A stretch of DNA of 54,707 nucleotides from Clostridiaceae bacterium (GTDB lineage: Bacteria; Bacillota; Clostridia; DUPQ01), in the NCBI GenBank assembly GCA_012729955.1, contig JAAYBX010000151.1:1-54707 (forward strand), given 5' to 3'. The first letter of the stretch is position 1; each line of letters begins with the position of its first letter. The notes beneath the pieces are model-generated. The model searched no databases and was not told the DNA's origin. It saw only the letters and a program-made list of their open reading frames with translations. Shown here in pieces: positions 45,961 through 54,111 of the stretch. Both the position numbers and the translations under genes were made by a program.

Positions 45961-46497
45961 TTATTCGTAAGGTACCAATAGTCCGTAATCTCCATCCTTC
46001 CTTTTATATACCACATTCATTACATTAGTTTCTTCATTTACAAACATGAAGAATTCATGATTAAGCATTTCCATCTGCATTACTGCTTCATCGACAGACA
46101 TAGGCTTTACAGGGAATTTTTTTGTTTTTACCACATTATATGCGGCTTCCGGATAATCCGATCCCTGAGTTATGCCTTTCCAGTTATTGGGCACATCACC
46201 ATGAAATCTCTTTTCCAGCCTCGTCTTGTTCTTTCTTACCTGCCTTTCGATAATGTCCACGGACTTATCAATCTGCCCTAATAGATCATTACCTGATAGC
46301 TCTGCTCTGAAAATTACTCCCTTCCATACTATGGTGGATTCCACTTTTGTATGCTTGTTCTGCTTTAAAGCTTCAATAACTACCGTTGCTTCAGTGCTTC
46401 CATCAAAAAACTTGTCCAGTTTTGCAAATTTCTTTTCAGTCCAGTCTTTGATTTCCTCGGTGATATCGATTCTTCTTCCGACAATTGAAATTTTCAT
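45961..46497 (-). CDS. hpf: ribosome hibernation-promoting factor, long form
   Basis: 178 aa. N-terminal HPF/YfiA domain (MKISIVGRRIDITEEIKDWTEKKFAKLDKFFDGSTEATVVIEAL, then KTRLEKRFHG) and the long-form C-terminal dimerisation domain (about 120-178, VVKTKKFPVKPMSVDEAVMQMEMLNHEFFMFVNEETNVMNVVYKRKDGDYGLL). It dimerises 70S ribosomes to 100S in stationary phase. The start follows AAGGAGA by 7 nt; an ATG six codons upstream is rejected. Single-gene unit with a strong promoter and terminator. Confidence 0.96.
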   Translation of the reverse strand: MKISIVGRRIDITEEIKDWTEKKFAKLDKFFDGSTEATVVIEALKQNKHTKVESTIVWKGVIFRAELSGNDLLGQIDKSVDIIERQVRKNKTRLEKRFHGDVPNNWKGITQGSDYPEAAYNVVKTKKFPVKPMSVDEAVMQMEMLNHEFFMFVNEETNVMNVVYKRKDGDYGLLVPYE

Positions 46498-46536
46498 AGA
46501 ACTGTCTCCTTTCATTATATGTCTTCTGATACTTAT

Positions 46537-46565
46537 ATTATAACCTATGGAAAATGAAGCTACAA
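46537..46565 (-). promoter_or_regulatory. promoter of hpf
   Basis: Minus strand TTGTAG (46560-46565), 17-bp spacer, TATAAT (46537-46542), 40 nt before the hpf start. Confidence 0.8.
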
Positions 46566-46596
46566 TGAACCATTTGTGAATATTTCATGAACAATG

Positions 46597-47337
46597 TTAA
46601 TCGTAGTAAACTTCCATAAGGCATAATCCGCTTGCTTTCAGTGTAGGCCCGCATCTTGAACGGTCACAACTGAGTAATATGGCTCCTACTTCATCGACAG
46701 GTATACTGCCTTTACCGACTTCAGCGAGCGTTCCGGCAATTATCCTGACCATGTTGTACAGAAATCCATTTCCTTTTATGTCAATATATATGAGGCTTCC
46801 ATCTTGAGTTATATCCAGGCTGTATATTGTTCTGACAGTTTTCTTTATATTGCTGCCTGCAGACATAAAACCACAAAAATCATGTTCCCCAATGAAATAT
46901 GAGCTTGCTCTTATCATCTTGTCCACATCCAGTGGCTGTTTGATATGACATGTCGTATGTTTATATATTGCTGATGGCATTCTTCTGTTTAAAATCGTAT
47001 ATCTGTAGTATTTCCCAGTAGCGCTGTAACGTGCATGAAAGTCCATATCCGCTTCCAAAGATTCAATCACCCTTATATCCTCAGGCAATATGCTGTTAAG
47101 CGCCATACCGAAATTCGAAGGCGGAATCGAACAGTCGATCTTGAAATTGGCACACTGGCCAAGAGCATTCACTTTCGCATCTGTACGTCCGCTGCCATTT
47201 ATATTTATTTTCTGACCTGTAAGCTCCTGTATAGCATTTTCAATTTTCTCCTGGACAGAAATCCCATTAAGCTGTCTTTGCCATCCTGCATAATTTTTCC
47301 CGCAGTATTCTATTATCAATAATATATTCTTTAGCAT
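46597..47337 (-). CDS. truA: tRNA pseudouridine(38-40) synthase
   Basis: 246 aa. Motifs: LLIIEYCGKNYAGWQRQ (6-22), QEKIENAIQELTGQKININGSGRTDAKVNALGQCANF with the catalytic Asp in GRTDAKV (about residue 53), FHARYSATGKYYRYTILN, and NGFLYNMVRIIAGTLAEVGKG. Converts U38-40 in tRNA anticodon stem-loops to pseudouridine. It follows the htrA terminator by 36 nt and has a weak ribosome binding site. The gap to hpf shows no clear terminator. Confidence 0.97.
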   Translation of the reverse strand: MLKNILLIIEYCGKNYAGWQRQLNGISVQEKIENAIQELTGQKININGSGRTDAKVNALGQCANFKIDCSIPPSNFGMALNSILPEDIRVIESLEADMDFHARYSATGKYYRYTILNRRMPSAIYKHTTCHIKQPLDVDKMIRASSYFIGEHDFCGFMSAGSNIKKTVRTIYSLDITQDGSLIYIDIKGNGFLYNMVRIIAGTLAEVGKGSIPVDEVGAILLSCDRSRCGPTLKASGLCLMEVYYD

Positions 47338-47372
47338 ATTTCTATTTTATTGTATACTGCCATCAAAGTAAA

Positions 47373-47411
47373 TAAAAAAGGGCTTTCCCTCACACTGGAT
47401 TTTCAGCCCTA
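47373..47411 (-). terminator. intrinsic terminator of htrA
   Basis: Minus strand AGGGCT and AGCCCT stem around a 20-nt loop, which can itself pair partly (AATCCAG region), followed by TTTTTTATTT. It lies 34 nt after the htrA stop. Confidence 0.75.
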
Positions 47412-47444
47412 GTAAATTTATATCCTTATTATTAAATTCTTACA

Positions 47445-48719
47445 TTACTTAGATGTCGCAGGTACTTCCTCTCCTATTACTACATTTAAAGTTAAGGTCT
47501 CGCTGCCTCTTACAACAATTACTTCAACAGCCTGGCCTACTGTACAGCCATCTATGAGTTCCTTCAGATGAGTCATGCTTAACACTTCCACTCCGTTAAA
47601 TGTGGTTATGCAGTCAAACTCTTTTATACCAGCCTTCTCAGCTGCTGAACCCTCTTCAATATTTGCAACATATACGCCAAGTTTAGTGAGATTCATCCCG
47701 TACATCATATTGTACCAGTTAAGAGTGCTTTGTGATGTTATCTCCCCCAACCCTACTCCAAGGTATGGTCTGCCTTTTACATAACCGAAACTCACTATGT
47801 CATCTAAAACTTCCTTAATATCATTAATCGGTATCGCAAAACCTATTCCGTCAATCTCGCTTCCATATGATTTTGCATTGATTATTCCGATAAGCTCGCC
47901 TCTGGTGTTAATGAGTGCTCCGCCTGAATTTCCAGGATTAACTGCAGCATCAGTCTGAAGAAGAACCATTTTCTCATTATCTAAGGTAATCTCTCTTTCC
48001 AAACCGCTTATATACCCAACTGTCAAGCTCTGATTTAAATATCCTAAAGGATTCCCTATTACCAGTACCATTTCACCTACCACAATCTCATCACTGTTGC
48101 CAAGCACCATATATTTAAGATTTTCTGAATCAATCTTTAAAAGAGCAAGATCCAGCTGCACATCCAATCCGACAAGCTGGGCAGTATAGCTTTCCTTATC
48201 ATTGAGATACACAGTTATTTTCTTTGCATTCGCTATAACATGATTGTTGGTGACTATATATCCGTCTTCACTTATTATGACTCCTGAACCTGAACTTGTT
48301 GATGTAAAAGTTGACCATCCTGAACCTGATTCCACTTCAACGACAATACCTACTATTGCATCAACAGTATCTGCATATATATCAGCTACCGAACCGTATT
48401 CCTTCTCAATGCTCGATGCAGTATAGATTGAAGTATTCCCGTCTCTTCTTGACTGCGACTGGTCTGTCACTGTCGAAGATTCTGAAGGTAAAGGCTCACT
48501 GTTCAGTTCAAGTGTTTTGTAATAAAACCTGCCAGCAAGAAATCCTCCTCCGAGCCCTGCCATCAAAGAAAATATTGAACAAACTGCAACAGCAATCACA
48601 AGAGTTTTCTTTAATGATGACATCTTCTTCTTTTCCTGCATCTGGCTGTATGCCATGCTGTTATATTGATAATATAGGTTTGTTGGATTGTTTTCGTTCC
48701 TGTTAGATCCGTTATCCAT
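47445..48719 (-). CDS. htrA: S1C-family serine protease HtrA/DegP-like with PDZ domain
   Basis: 424 aa. A cytosolic N-terminus, one membrane anchor (about 38-62, KTLVIAVAVCSIFSLMAGLGGGFLAG), then a trypsin-like protease with the triad His160 (TNNHVI), Asp190 (QLDLALLKI) and Ser265 (NPGNSGGALI), and a C-terminal PDZ domain (about 320-415). It degrades or refolds misfolded proteins at the outer face of the membrane. AAGGAGGT precedes the ATG. Its promoter carries the same operator as the response regulator gene 3.5 kb upstream, so it is probably under that two-component system, as htrA is under CssRS or CiaRH in other Firmicutes. Confidence 0.96.
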   Translation of the reverse strand: MDNGSNRNENNPTNLYYQYNSMAYSQMQEKKKMSSLKKTLVIAVAVCSIFSLMAGLGGGFLAGRFYYKTLELNSEPLPSESSTVTDQSQSRRDGNTSIYTASSIEKEYGSVADIYADTVDAIVGIVVEVESGSGWSTFTSTSSGSGVIISEDGYIVTNNHVIANAKKITVYLNDKESYTAQLVGLDVQLDLALLKIDSENLKYMVLGNSDEIVVGEMVLVIGNPLGYLNQSLTVGYISGLEREITLDNEKMVLLQTDAAVNPGNSGGALINTRGELIGIINAKSYGSEIDGIGFAIPINDIKEVLDDIVSFGYVKGRPYLGVGLGEITSQSTLNWYNMMYGMNLTKLGVYVANIEEGSAAEKAGIKEFDCITTFNGVEVLSMTHLKELIDGCTVGQAVEVIVVRGSETLTLNVVIGEEVPATSK

Positions 48720-48750
48720 ATCATTACCTCCTTGTTTTACTTACAAGCCT

Positions 48751-48780
48751 ATTTTATCTATTACTTGTGATAAAATTGTG
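48751..48780 (-). promoter_or_regulatory. htrA promoter with response-regulator operator
   Basis: Minus strand: CACAATTTTATCACAA (48765-48780), then 8 nt, then -10 TAAAAT (48751-48756), then 31 nt to the ATG. The site is a direct repeat CACAA-N6-CACAA with 11-bp spacing and occupies the -35 position, where no TTGACA is seen. A further CACAA lies 20 bp upstream of it. The arrangement is the same as at the response regulator gene. Confidence 0.7.
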
Positions 48781-48871
48781 AAAATATCTCATATATTGTG
48801 TGAGAACTATATTATTGCTGACATATCTTTTACCTTAACATCACACATCAATCACATTCTTGGAATAGCAT

Positions 48872-49047
48872 AGAGATGACATTAGTTTTTACAGGCATTA
48901 AACGTAGCAGAAATATTACGCAAATCTATATGTGTGTTATCTCTGCACGAATCTATGAAAGGAGGGTAATATACAGAGGGCACATAGAGAAAATATCAGC
49001 CAAGTCAAATAATGTGCCATAAGCCGCTATATGCGGCTCTGTTTTTA
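48872..49047 (+). ncRNA. candidate structured RNA ending in an intrinsic terminator
   Basis: The gap 48720-49108 has no gene. On the plus strand AGAGATGACA (48872-48881) pairs with TGTTATCTCT (48935-48944) over 10 bp (one G-U), enclosing a possible CGTA/TACG hairpin (48903-48906, 48917-48920). GGCACAT (48979-48985) pairs perfectly with ATGTGCC (49012-49018), and the terminator follows 4 nt later. CTCTG (48941-48945) can alternatively pair with CAGAG (48974-48978), competing with the first helix. No open reading frame follows the GGAGGG inside it, no plus-strand gene lies downstream, and no convincing promoter was found. Class unknown; boundaries are those of the helices. Confidence 0.5.
49022..49045 (+). 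terminator. intrinsic terminator of the candidate RNA
   Basis: AGCCGC and GCGGCT stem with a TATAT loop, then CTGTTTTTAC on the plus strand. The minus strand lacks a T run after the stem, so it does not serve the leftward radical SAM operon. Confidence 0.75.
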
Positions 49048-49108
49048 CATACTAAAATATGATTAATTACAATTATATTAACAATACAGATTGATTTCAT
49101 TGCTTTTA

Positions 49109-49972
49109 TTAAAAGAAACTTAATTGCTCGACATTGGTTGGAAACTCATTCATGTATGAGAATATCTTGTTTACATCATGCATTACACTGTGTTTTTCAC
49201 ATTCCTCATGGAATATACTCATTAACTTGTCATTATTATCGCTTCTGCATTCATATGAATAACCATATCTTCTGATATATTTCTGCTTTATGCCAGGAAA
49301 GTATTTATCCAGAGCAGCATAAAAGTACTCTCTGTCCCCTTCCCGCATTGTGGTACCCATACCAAATGATATGATACCCTTCACGCCTGCATCAAAACAG
49401 TATTCCATTACTCCTCTTATATTTTCCTCAGTATCGTTTATAAATGGCAGTATAGGAGACATCCATACGACTGTGGGTATCTTATTCTGCTGGAACACTT
49501 TTAAAGCTTCATATCTTTGTTTTGTCGTACAGACTTCCGGTTCCAGTATTGCACATAACTGTTCATCATATGTAGTAAGTGTCATCTGTATAACGCTTTT
49601 TGCTTTTACATTGATGGACTTATACAGATCAATATCCCTTAATATCCTGTCGGATTTTGTCTGTATCGCTATGCCGAAACCATATCTGTCTATCAGTTCC
49701 AGACACTTTCTTGTGAGCATTAGTTCTTGTTCAATATGCAGATAGGGATCACACATTGCTCCTGTACCTATCATACATTTGCTTCTTTTGGAAATAAGTG
49801 CTTTTTCCAGAAGTTCAGGAGCATTTTCCTTGACCTCGATATCTTCAAAATCATGCGTAAACTGATAACACTTGCTGCGGCTGTCACAGTATATGCATCC
49901 ATGAGAACATCCGCGGTATATGTTCATACCATTGCGAGCGGACAATATACCTTTTACCTGGGTGAAGTGCAT
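49109..49972 (-). CDS. SPL-family radical SAM protein
   Basis: 287 aa. The Fe-S motif NIYRGCSHGCIYCDSRSKCYQF (CX3CX2C, about 18-39) and the following layout (IGTGAMCDPYLHIEQELMLTRKCLELI, GFGIAIQTKSDRILRDIDLY, VVWMSPILPFINDTEENIRGVMEYCFDAGVKGIISFGMGTTMREGDREYFYAALD) match radical SAM proteins annotated as SPL/splB-like or Rv2578c family. The photoproduct-lyase Cys and Tyr set of true SplB cannot be confirmed, so repair activity is not claimed. AAAGGGA precedes ATG. It starts 17 bp after the histidine kinase stop, so it is probably the third gene of the regulator operon. Confidence 0.87.
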   Translation of the reverse strand: MHFTQVKGILSARNGMNIYRGCSHGCIYCDSRSKCYQFTHDFEDIEVKENAPELLEKALISKRSKCMIGTGAMCDPYLHIEQELMLTRKCLELIDRYGFGIAIQTKSDRILRDIDLYKSINVKAKSVIQMTLTTYDEQLCAILEPEVCTTKQRYEALKVFQQNKIPTVVWMSPILPFINDTEENIRGVMEYCFDAGVKGIISFGMGTTMREGDREYFYAALDKYFPGIKQKYIRRYGYSYECRSDNNDKLMSIFHEECEKHSVMHDVNKIFSYMNEFPTNVEQLSFF

Positions 49973-49989
49973 GATTTTCCCTTTATACT

Positions 49990-51519
49990 TTAATCAATAT
50001 GTTTATTAAGCTCGAACCAGAATACTACGCCTGCATTACTGTTGTATGCGCCATAACTGCAATTGTGCATTTCCATAATCGCTTTTACTATGGACAGGCC
50101 TAATCCATATGACTTGCTGTTGCCACCTCTGGATTTATCTTCTTTATAGAAGCTGTTAAAAAGATTCGGAATCGATTGGTCTGATATTCCTTGATGCGTG
50201 TTATATATGCTTGTCCTGATTTTACCATCTATTTCATTTATATTAATATTTATTATCTTTTTATCATCAGTATATTTTATAGCATTTTCCAGAAGGTTGG
50301 TTATGACATGTGTTATCAGGTTATAGTCACCTTCTACTATATAGTCGTCCTGATAATTGAAAGTCAGATGGATATTACCCTGTTCTATCATTATACTCAG
50401 GTCATTCATAACTGACTCTACTGCCTCATTCAGACAGAATATCGTATTTTCAATCCTGGCTGTTCCGCTTTCCAGCTGTGAAAGCGTAAGAAGCTGGTTT
50501 ACCATAAGGTTCATTTTAATCGCCTGGTCAGTAATTATTAAAAGCTGGCTCTTTGCTTCCTCGTCTTCTTTATACTTATCCATTAATAGCTCGCTGTATG
50601 CCATTATTAATGAAAGAGGAGTCTTAAAGTCATGTGAAACAGAGGCTATAAATTCCTTCTCTGTCTTATTTGAAGTCTCCTGTTTTTTCAAATCCATCGT
50701 TAAAAGCTGCGCACGCTGTTCAAGATAATCGATGCTGTCCTGCAGTTTTATACTCATTTCATTAATGCTTTTGCCTAGATCGCTTATCTCATCCTTTCCG
50801 GAAACCTTGCAGCTTTCGGTAAAATCCAGATTAGATATCTTATTTGCGACCTTGTTAATATTAACTATCGGCTTGGTTATCTTTTCGGATATTATAACGA
50901 CAGCTATTACAGCTATAAGAAGAGTTACAAGTGAGACATACAGAACGAATCTCTTTGCAGTATTTGCAGTTGTCTCAATGAATTCTTTTGGCGAACTTAA
51001 TATGATATATGACCTGAATACATTACCGCTCAGTTCATCATTGCTTTCATAGACATATGTAATAAGATTAATGCTCGGTATATCCACGCTTACGTCACTG
51101 GTCTTGTAATCATATATATTTGTTAATGAATTCAATTCTCCAGTGTTTATTAATGTCTCTATGTATTCCTCCACCTGTTGTGTGTCAGAAGGATCAGAAA
51201 GCATGTCTCTGCCTGTTATCTTCGTTGCATACCCGATAACCGCATGGTTAGCAGTCTGATCATAAGCAAACCAGATTATATCAATGTTATTTCTTTCCAT
51301 CTCATCAAAAGTGTTTATTAGGTCGTATTCGTTATATGTTAAGGAAATATCATTATCTTCAAAATGACTATTCAGCTGCTCGGCATATTTCTTAAGTTCG
51401 TTGTGTTTGACATTTATATAGAAACGTTCAAAGACTATATTGCTGAACAATACTGTAGCAAGAACATTAACAATAAGTATGCATAAGATTATGAGTATAA
51501 GCTTATTGCGAAGTTTAAT
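49990..51519 (-). CDS. sensor histidine kinase, proposed AUU start codon
   Basis: 509 aa with the proposed start. TM1 about residues 7-29, an extracytoplasmic sensor domain (about 30-188), TM2 about 191-211, HAMP (about 212-265), HisKA with FIASVSHDFKTPL (His296), and HATPase with NLLENAIKYTDD, then SKSYGLGLSIVKAIM. It phosphorylates the regulator encoded just upstream. No ATG, GTG, TTG or CTG would keep TM1: the frame opens after a TAA, and the first usual start is TTG at 51450, inside the end of TM1. ATT at 51519 lies 7 nt after a GGAGG. The htrA and regulator operators suggest that envelope stress is sensed. Confidence 0.9.
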   Translation of the reverse strand: MKLRNKLILIILCILIVNVLATVLFSNIVFERFYINVKHNELKKYAEQLNSHFEDNDISLTYNEYDLINTFDEMERNNIDIIWFAYDQTANHAVIGYATKITGRDMLSDPSDTQQVEEYIETLINTGELNSLTNIYDYKTSDVSVDIPSINLITYVYESNDELSGNVFRSYIILSSPKEFIETTANTAKRFVLYVSLVTLLIAVIAVVIISEKITKPIVNINKVANKISNLDFTESCKVSGKDEISDLGKSINEMSIKLQDSIDYLEQRAQLLTMDLKKQETSNKTEKEFIASVSHDFKTPLSLIMAYSELLMDKYKEDEEAKSQLLIITDQAIKMNLMVNQLLTLSQLESGTARIENTIFCLNEAVESVMNDLSIMIEQGNIHLTFNYQDDYIVEGDYNLITHVITNLLENAIKYTDDKKIINININEIDGKIRTSIYNTHQGISDQSIPNLFNSFYKEDKSRGGNSKSYGLGLSIVKAIMEMHNCSYGAYNSNAGVVFWFELNKHID

Positions 51520-51531
51520 GGCTATACCTCC
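51517..51531 (-). promoter_or_regulatory. ribosome binding site and AUU start codon of the histidine kinase
   Basis: GGAGG (minus strand, 51527-51531) lies inside the last codons of the response regulator gene (stop TAG at 51522-51524). ATT at 51517-51519 follows after exactly 7 nt and is in the kinase frame. An in-frame ATA lies 1 nt after the site, too close to be used. Confidence 0.7.
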
Positions 51532-52187
51532 AGCTTATATCCGTATTTACGTACTGTTTTGATAATATCCCCTGAGTCATTAAGCTTTGTACGCAAACAC
51601 TTCATATGAGTATCCACTGTTCTTGCATCTCCGAAAAAATCATATCCCCATACTGCTGACAGGAGTTTTTCTCGGGAATGTACGACATTTTTGTTTTGTA
51701 TAAGGTACTGCAGAAGATCAAATTCCTTAGGAGTAAGATTGACCTTTTCCCCTTTAACATAAACTTCATGCTCTTTTACTTTTAATAGTATATCATTTGC
51801 CGTAATATCGTTGTCTGCAAACATTCCGGCTCTTTTTAAGATTGCTTTCACTCTTGATACAAGCACTGCCGGGGAAAAAGGTTTTGTTATATAATCATCT
51901 GCTCCAAGTTTCAATCCCTGCAGTTCATCATATTCCGTATTTCTTGCCGTAAGTATCAGAACAGGAACAGCTGATTCCAGTCTCAAGGTCTTTAAGACCT
52001 CAAATCCGTCCAGTTTTGGCATCATTATGTCAAGAATAATTAAAGATACATTTTCACTATAGAATATGTCTAAAGCTTCCTGTCCGTCTTTTGATTCAAG
52101 TACTTGGTAACCTTCCTTGACCAGACAAGTCTTCAGAAGATTCCTTAAAGCAGGTTCATCTTCAGCAATTAGTATCTTGTTCAGCAT
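51522..52187 (-). CDS. OmpR/PhoB-family response regulator
   Basis: 221 aa. Receiver domain: acidic pair Glu9-Asp10 (IAEDEP), phospho-acceptor Asp53 (LIILDIMMPKLDGF), Thr80 (LILTAR), and Lys102 (DYITKPFSP). The C-terminal winged helix (about 125-221) is KVNLTPKEFDLLQYLIQNKNVVHSREKLLSAVWGYDFFGDARTVDTHMKCLRTKL...IIKTVRKYGYKLEV. The start is at MLNKIL, 5 nt after GGAGG. Its promoter contains the same direct repeat as htrA, so it probably activates itself and htrA. The kinase starts within its last codons and the SPL protein follows. It resembles the role of CssR or CiaR, but orthology is not shown. Confidence 0.96.
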   Translation of the reverse strand: MLNKILIAEDEPALRNLLKTCLVKEGYQVLESKDGQEALDIFYSENVSLIILDIMMPKLDGFEVLKTLRLESAVPVLILTARNTEYDELQGLKLGADDYITKPFSPAVLVSRVKAILKRAGMFADNDITANDILLKVKEHEVYVKGEKVNLTPKEFDLLQYLIQNKNVVHSREKLLSAVWGYDFFGDARTVDTHMKCLRTKLNDSGDIIKTVRKYGYKLEV

Positions 52188-52218
52188 CGCAACCTCCAAT
52201 AATGTGCTCTTTTTATTA

Positions 52219-52257
52219 ATTATATCACCAATTTGTGATAAAACTGTGTTTTATCAC
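52219..52257 (-). promoter_or_regulatory. response-regulator promoter with autoregulatory operator
   Basis: Minus strand: CACAGTTTTATCACAA (52233-52248), 8 nt, -10 TATAAT (52219-52224), 31 nt to the ATG. It is a direct repeat CACAG-N6-CACAA and also the core of a perfect 9-bp inverted repeat (52235-52243 with 52249-52257, GTGATAAAA/TTTTATCAC). The -35 region is occupied by the repeat and lacks TTGACA, as expected for an activator-dependent promoter. Confidence 0.7.
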
Positions 52258-52285
52258 TGGTATATTGTCATATGTATTATTGCTT

Positions 52286-54085
52286 CTACTTTATGAGTTT
52301 AACCGAATCATCCATATACATATCATCATCCGGTATGTTAGTCACATCATATTTATCATGGTACTTCTGATAATGCTCCATATAATGCTGCTGGTCTGAC
52401 TGTTTTACATCATGCAGATATTCATGTGTGTCAAATAATCCTTCAGCAATCTGAATTGTGAGAACCGCGAGGTTAGAGCAGTGGTCAGATACCCTTTCAT
52501 AATTACTTATGAGGTCAGAAAGTATGAAACCTAATTCTATTGTGCAGTTGCCACCCTGCAGTCTTTCAATGTGGTGAGCCTTAAGAATGATTTTCAATTC
52601 GTCAATAACCTGTTCTAAAGGTTCAACCTTATATGCCATTTCAAAATCATTGTTTAAGAATGCTCCTATTGACAGTTCCAGAATTTCTTCAACAGCAGCA
52701 GCCATAACATCAAGCTCTTTGTATGCCTGTGTTGAAAATGTAATATTTTTATCATATAGTTCTTTAGCTACATCAAGTATATTACATGCATGGTCGCTGA
52801 TTCTTTCGAAGTCACTTATGCTGTGAAGAATTTTTGATATTTCCTTACTGTCCTTATCATTTAACTCTCGGCCGCTCAATTTAACAAGATAAGATCCGAG
52901 CTTATCTTCGTATGTATCAATAAGGTCCTCATTGTCTGTAATTATCTGAGCCTTTTTCGCATCATAATGATTTACTAAAGGCAAAGCCATAAGTATGGTT
53001 TCTTTTGTGATGTTCGCCATTGTGACAATATGCTTTTTGCACTGTTCCACAGCTATGGAAGGAGTATTTAAAAAACGTTCATCCAGTACTATTTTTTCTA
53101 CAGTTACACCTTTATCCTTAATGGTTTTTTCAGATAATTTAACCAGCATTTTTGAGAAAGGCAATAATACTAGCGTGGATAATAGGTTAAATAAAGTATG
53201 GACAATTGCAATCCCTACAGGGCTTAGTGAAGAATCCATGAATGTGAATTTTAAAACTGCATTTAACCCATAGAATAAGGCTATAAAAAGCATAGTTCCA
53301 ATAAGATTGAAATAAAGATGTATCATTGCTGCTCTTTTTGCATTTTTATTGGTTCCTATACAGGATATTAAAGCTGTAGCACATGTCCCTATATTCTGAC
53401 CTAATATTATAGGAATAGCACTTCCATATGTTATTGCACCAGTAGTGGATAATGCCTGCAGGACACCTACAGATGCAGATGAGCTTTGTATTATTGCAGT
53501 AAATATTGCGCCAGTCAGAATACCAAGGATAGGGTTTGAAAACAGTGTAAGTATATTTGTGAAGCCCTCAACTTGTGCAAGAGGCTTGACTGCTCCTGAC
53601 ATAGTTGACATACCAAACATCAGAATAAAGAATCCTAATAAGATTCTGCCTACATCTTTGTTCTTATTTCTTTTTCCTGCCATTAAGAGAGCAATTCCGA
53701 TAATACCGAGTATAGGTGCGAATGTATCAGGTTTGAAAAGCTTAACAATAAATGCGTCGCTGTCCAGACTGACCAAACTTAGTATCCATGAGGTTACTGT
53801 TGTTCCGATATTTGCTCCCATTATAACCCCGACAACCTGGGACAATTTCATTAGTCCTGAGTTAACAAAACCCACCAGCATTACAGTAGTAGCTGAGGAA
53901 GATTGTATAAGAGCAGTTACAGCAATACCGATTAATACGCCTTTAATGGGTTTACTTGTAGCTTTCTCGATAACAGATTCAAGTCTGCGCCCTGCTACTC
54001 TTTCTAGTCCTGATCCCATTATACTCATACCGTATAGGAACAGTGTCAGTCCTGCGAATATTGTTATTATAGAAAAAAAGTCCAT
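52286..54085 (-). CDS. Na+/phosphate cotransporter family protein with C-terminal PhoU-like domain
   Basis: 599 aa. Two inverted Na_Pi_cotrans repeats carry the QSSS motifs: IQSSSATTVMLVGFVNSGL (about 59-77) and IQSSSASVGVLQALSTTG (about 200-217), with about 9 membrane helices up to residue 325. Residues about 360-580 form a cytosolic PhoU-like helical domain (EDLIDTYEDKLGSYLVKL, SDFERISDHACNILD, SNYERVSDHCSNLAV, with the E/DxxxD metal motifs). It imports phosphate, or a related substrate, with sodium. The start at 54085 follows GAGGTGG; a GTG at 54091 overlaps that site. A weak promoter lies upstream. It is downstream of the 5S rRNA and its terminator. Confidence 0.93.
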   Translation of the reverse strand: MDFFSIITIFAGLTLFLYGMSIMGSGLERVAGRRLESVIEKATSKPIKGVLIGIAVTALIQSSSATTVMLVGFVNSGLMKLSQVVGVIMGANIGTTVTSWILSLVSLDSDAFIVKLFKPDTFAPILGIIGIALLMAGKRNKNKDVGRILLGFFILMFGMSTMSGAVKPLAQVEGFTNILTLFSNPILGILTGAIFTAIIQSSSASVGVLQALSTTGAITYGSAIPIILGQNIGTCATALISCIGTNKNAKRAAMIHLYFNLIGTMLFIALFYGLNAVLKFTFMDSSLSPVGIAIVHTLFNLLSTLVLLPFSKMLVKLSEKTIKDKGVTVEKIVLDERFLNTPSIAVEQCKKHIVTMANITKETILMALPLVNHYDAKKAQIITDNEDLIDTYEDKLGSYLVKLSGRELNDKDSKEISKILHSISDFERISDHACNILDVAKELYDKNITFSTQAYKELDVMAAAVEEILELSIGAFLNNDFEMAYKVEPLEQVIDELKIILKAHHIERLQGGNCTIELGFILSDLISNYERVSDHCSNLAVLTIQIAEGLFDTHEYLHDVKQSDQQHYMEHYQKYHDKYDVTNIPDDDMYMDDSVKLIK

Positions 54086-54111
54086 TCCCACCTCAAAATC
54101 AAATTATCAAT

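Noticed and set aside
49022-49045. Terminator for the leftward radical SAM operon
   Set aside because: On the minus strand the stem is not followed by a T run; it fits only plus-strand transcription.
48872-49047. c-di-GMP-I riboswitch or SRP RNA
   Set aside because: Only short matches were seen (ACGCAAA; CAGCCAAG). The required helices and loops of either class are not present, and no gene follows on that strand.
49109-49972. True spore photoproduct lyase SplB
   Set aside because: The protein has the radical SAM Cys motif but I could not place the catalytic Cys/Tyr pair of SplB; only the broader SPL-like family is claimed.
51448-51450. TTG at 51450 as start of the histidine kinase
   Set aside because: It would delete the first membrane helix, has no GGAGG at good spacing, and leaves 69 nt of in-frame coding-like sequence after the regulator.
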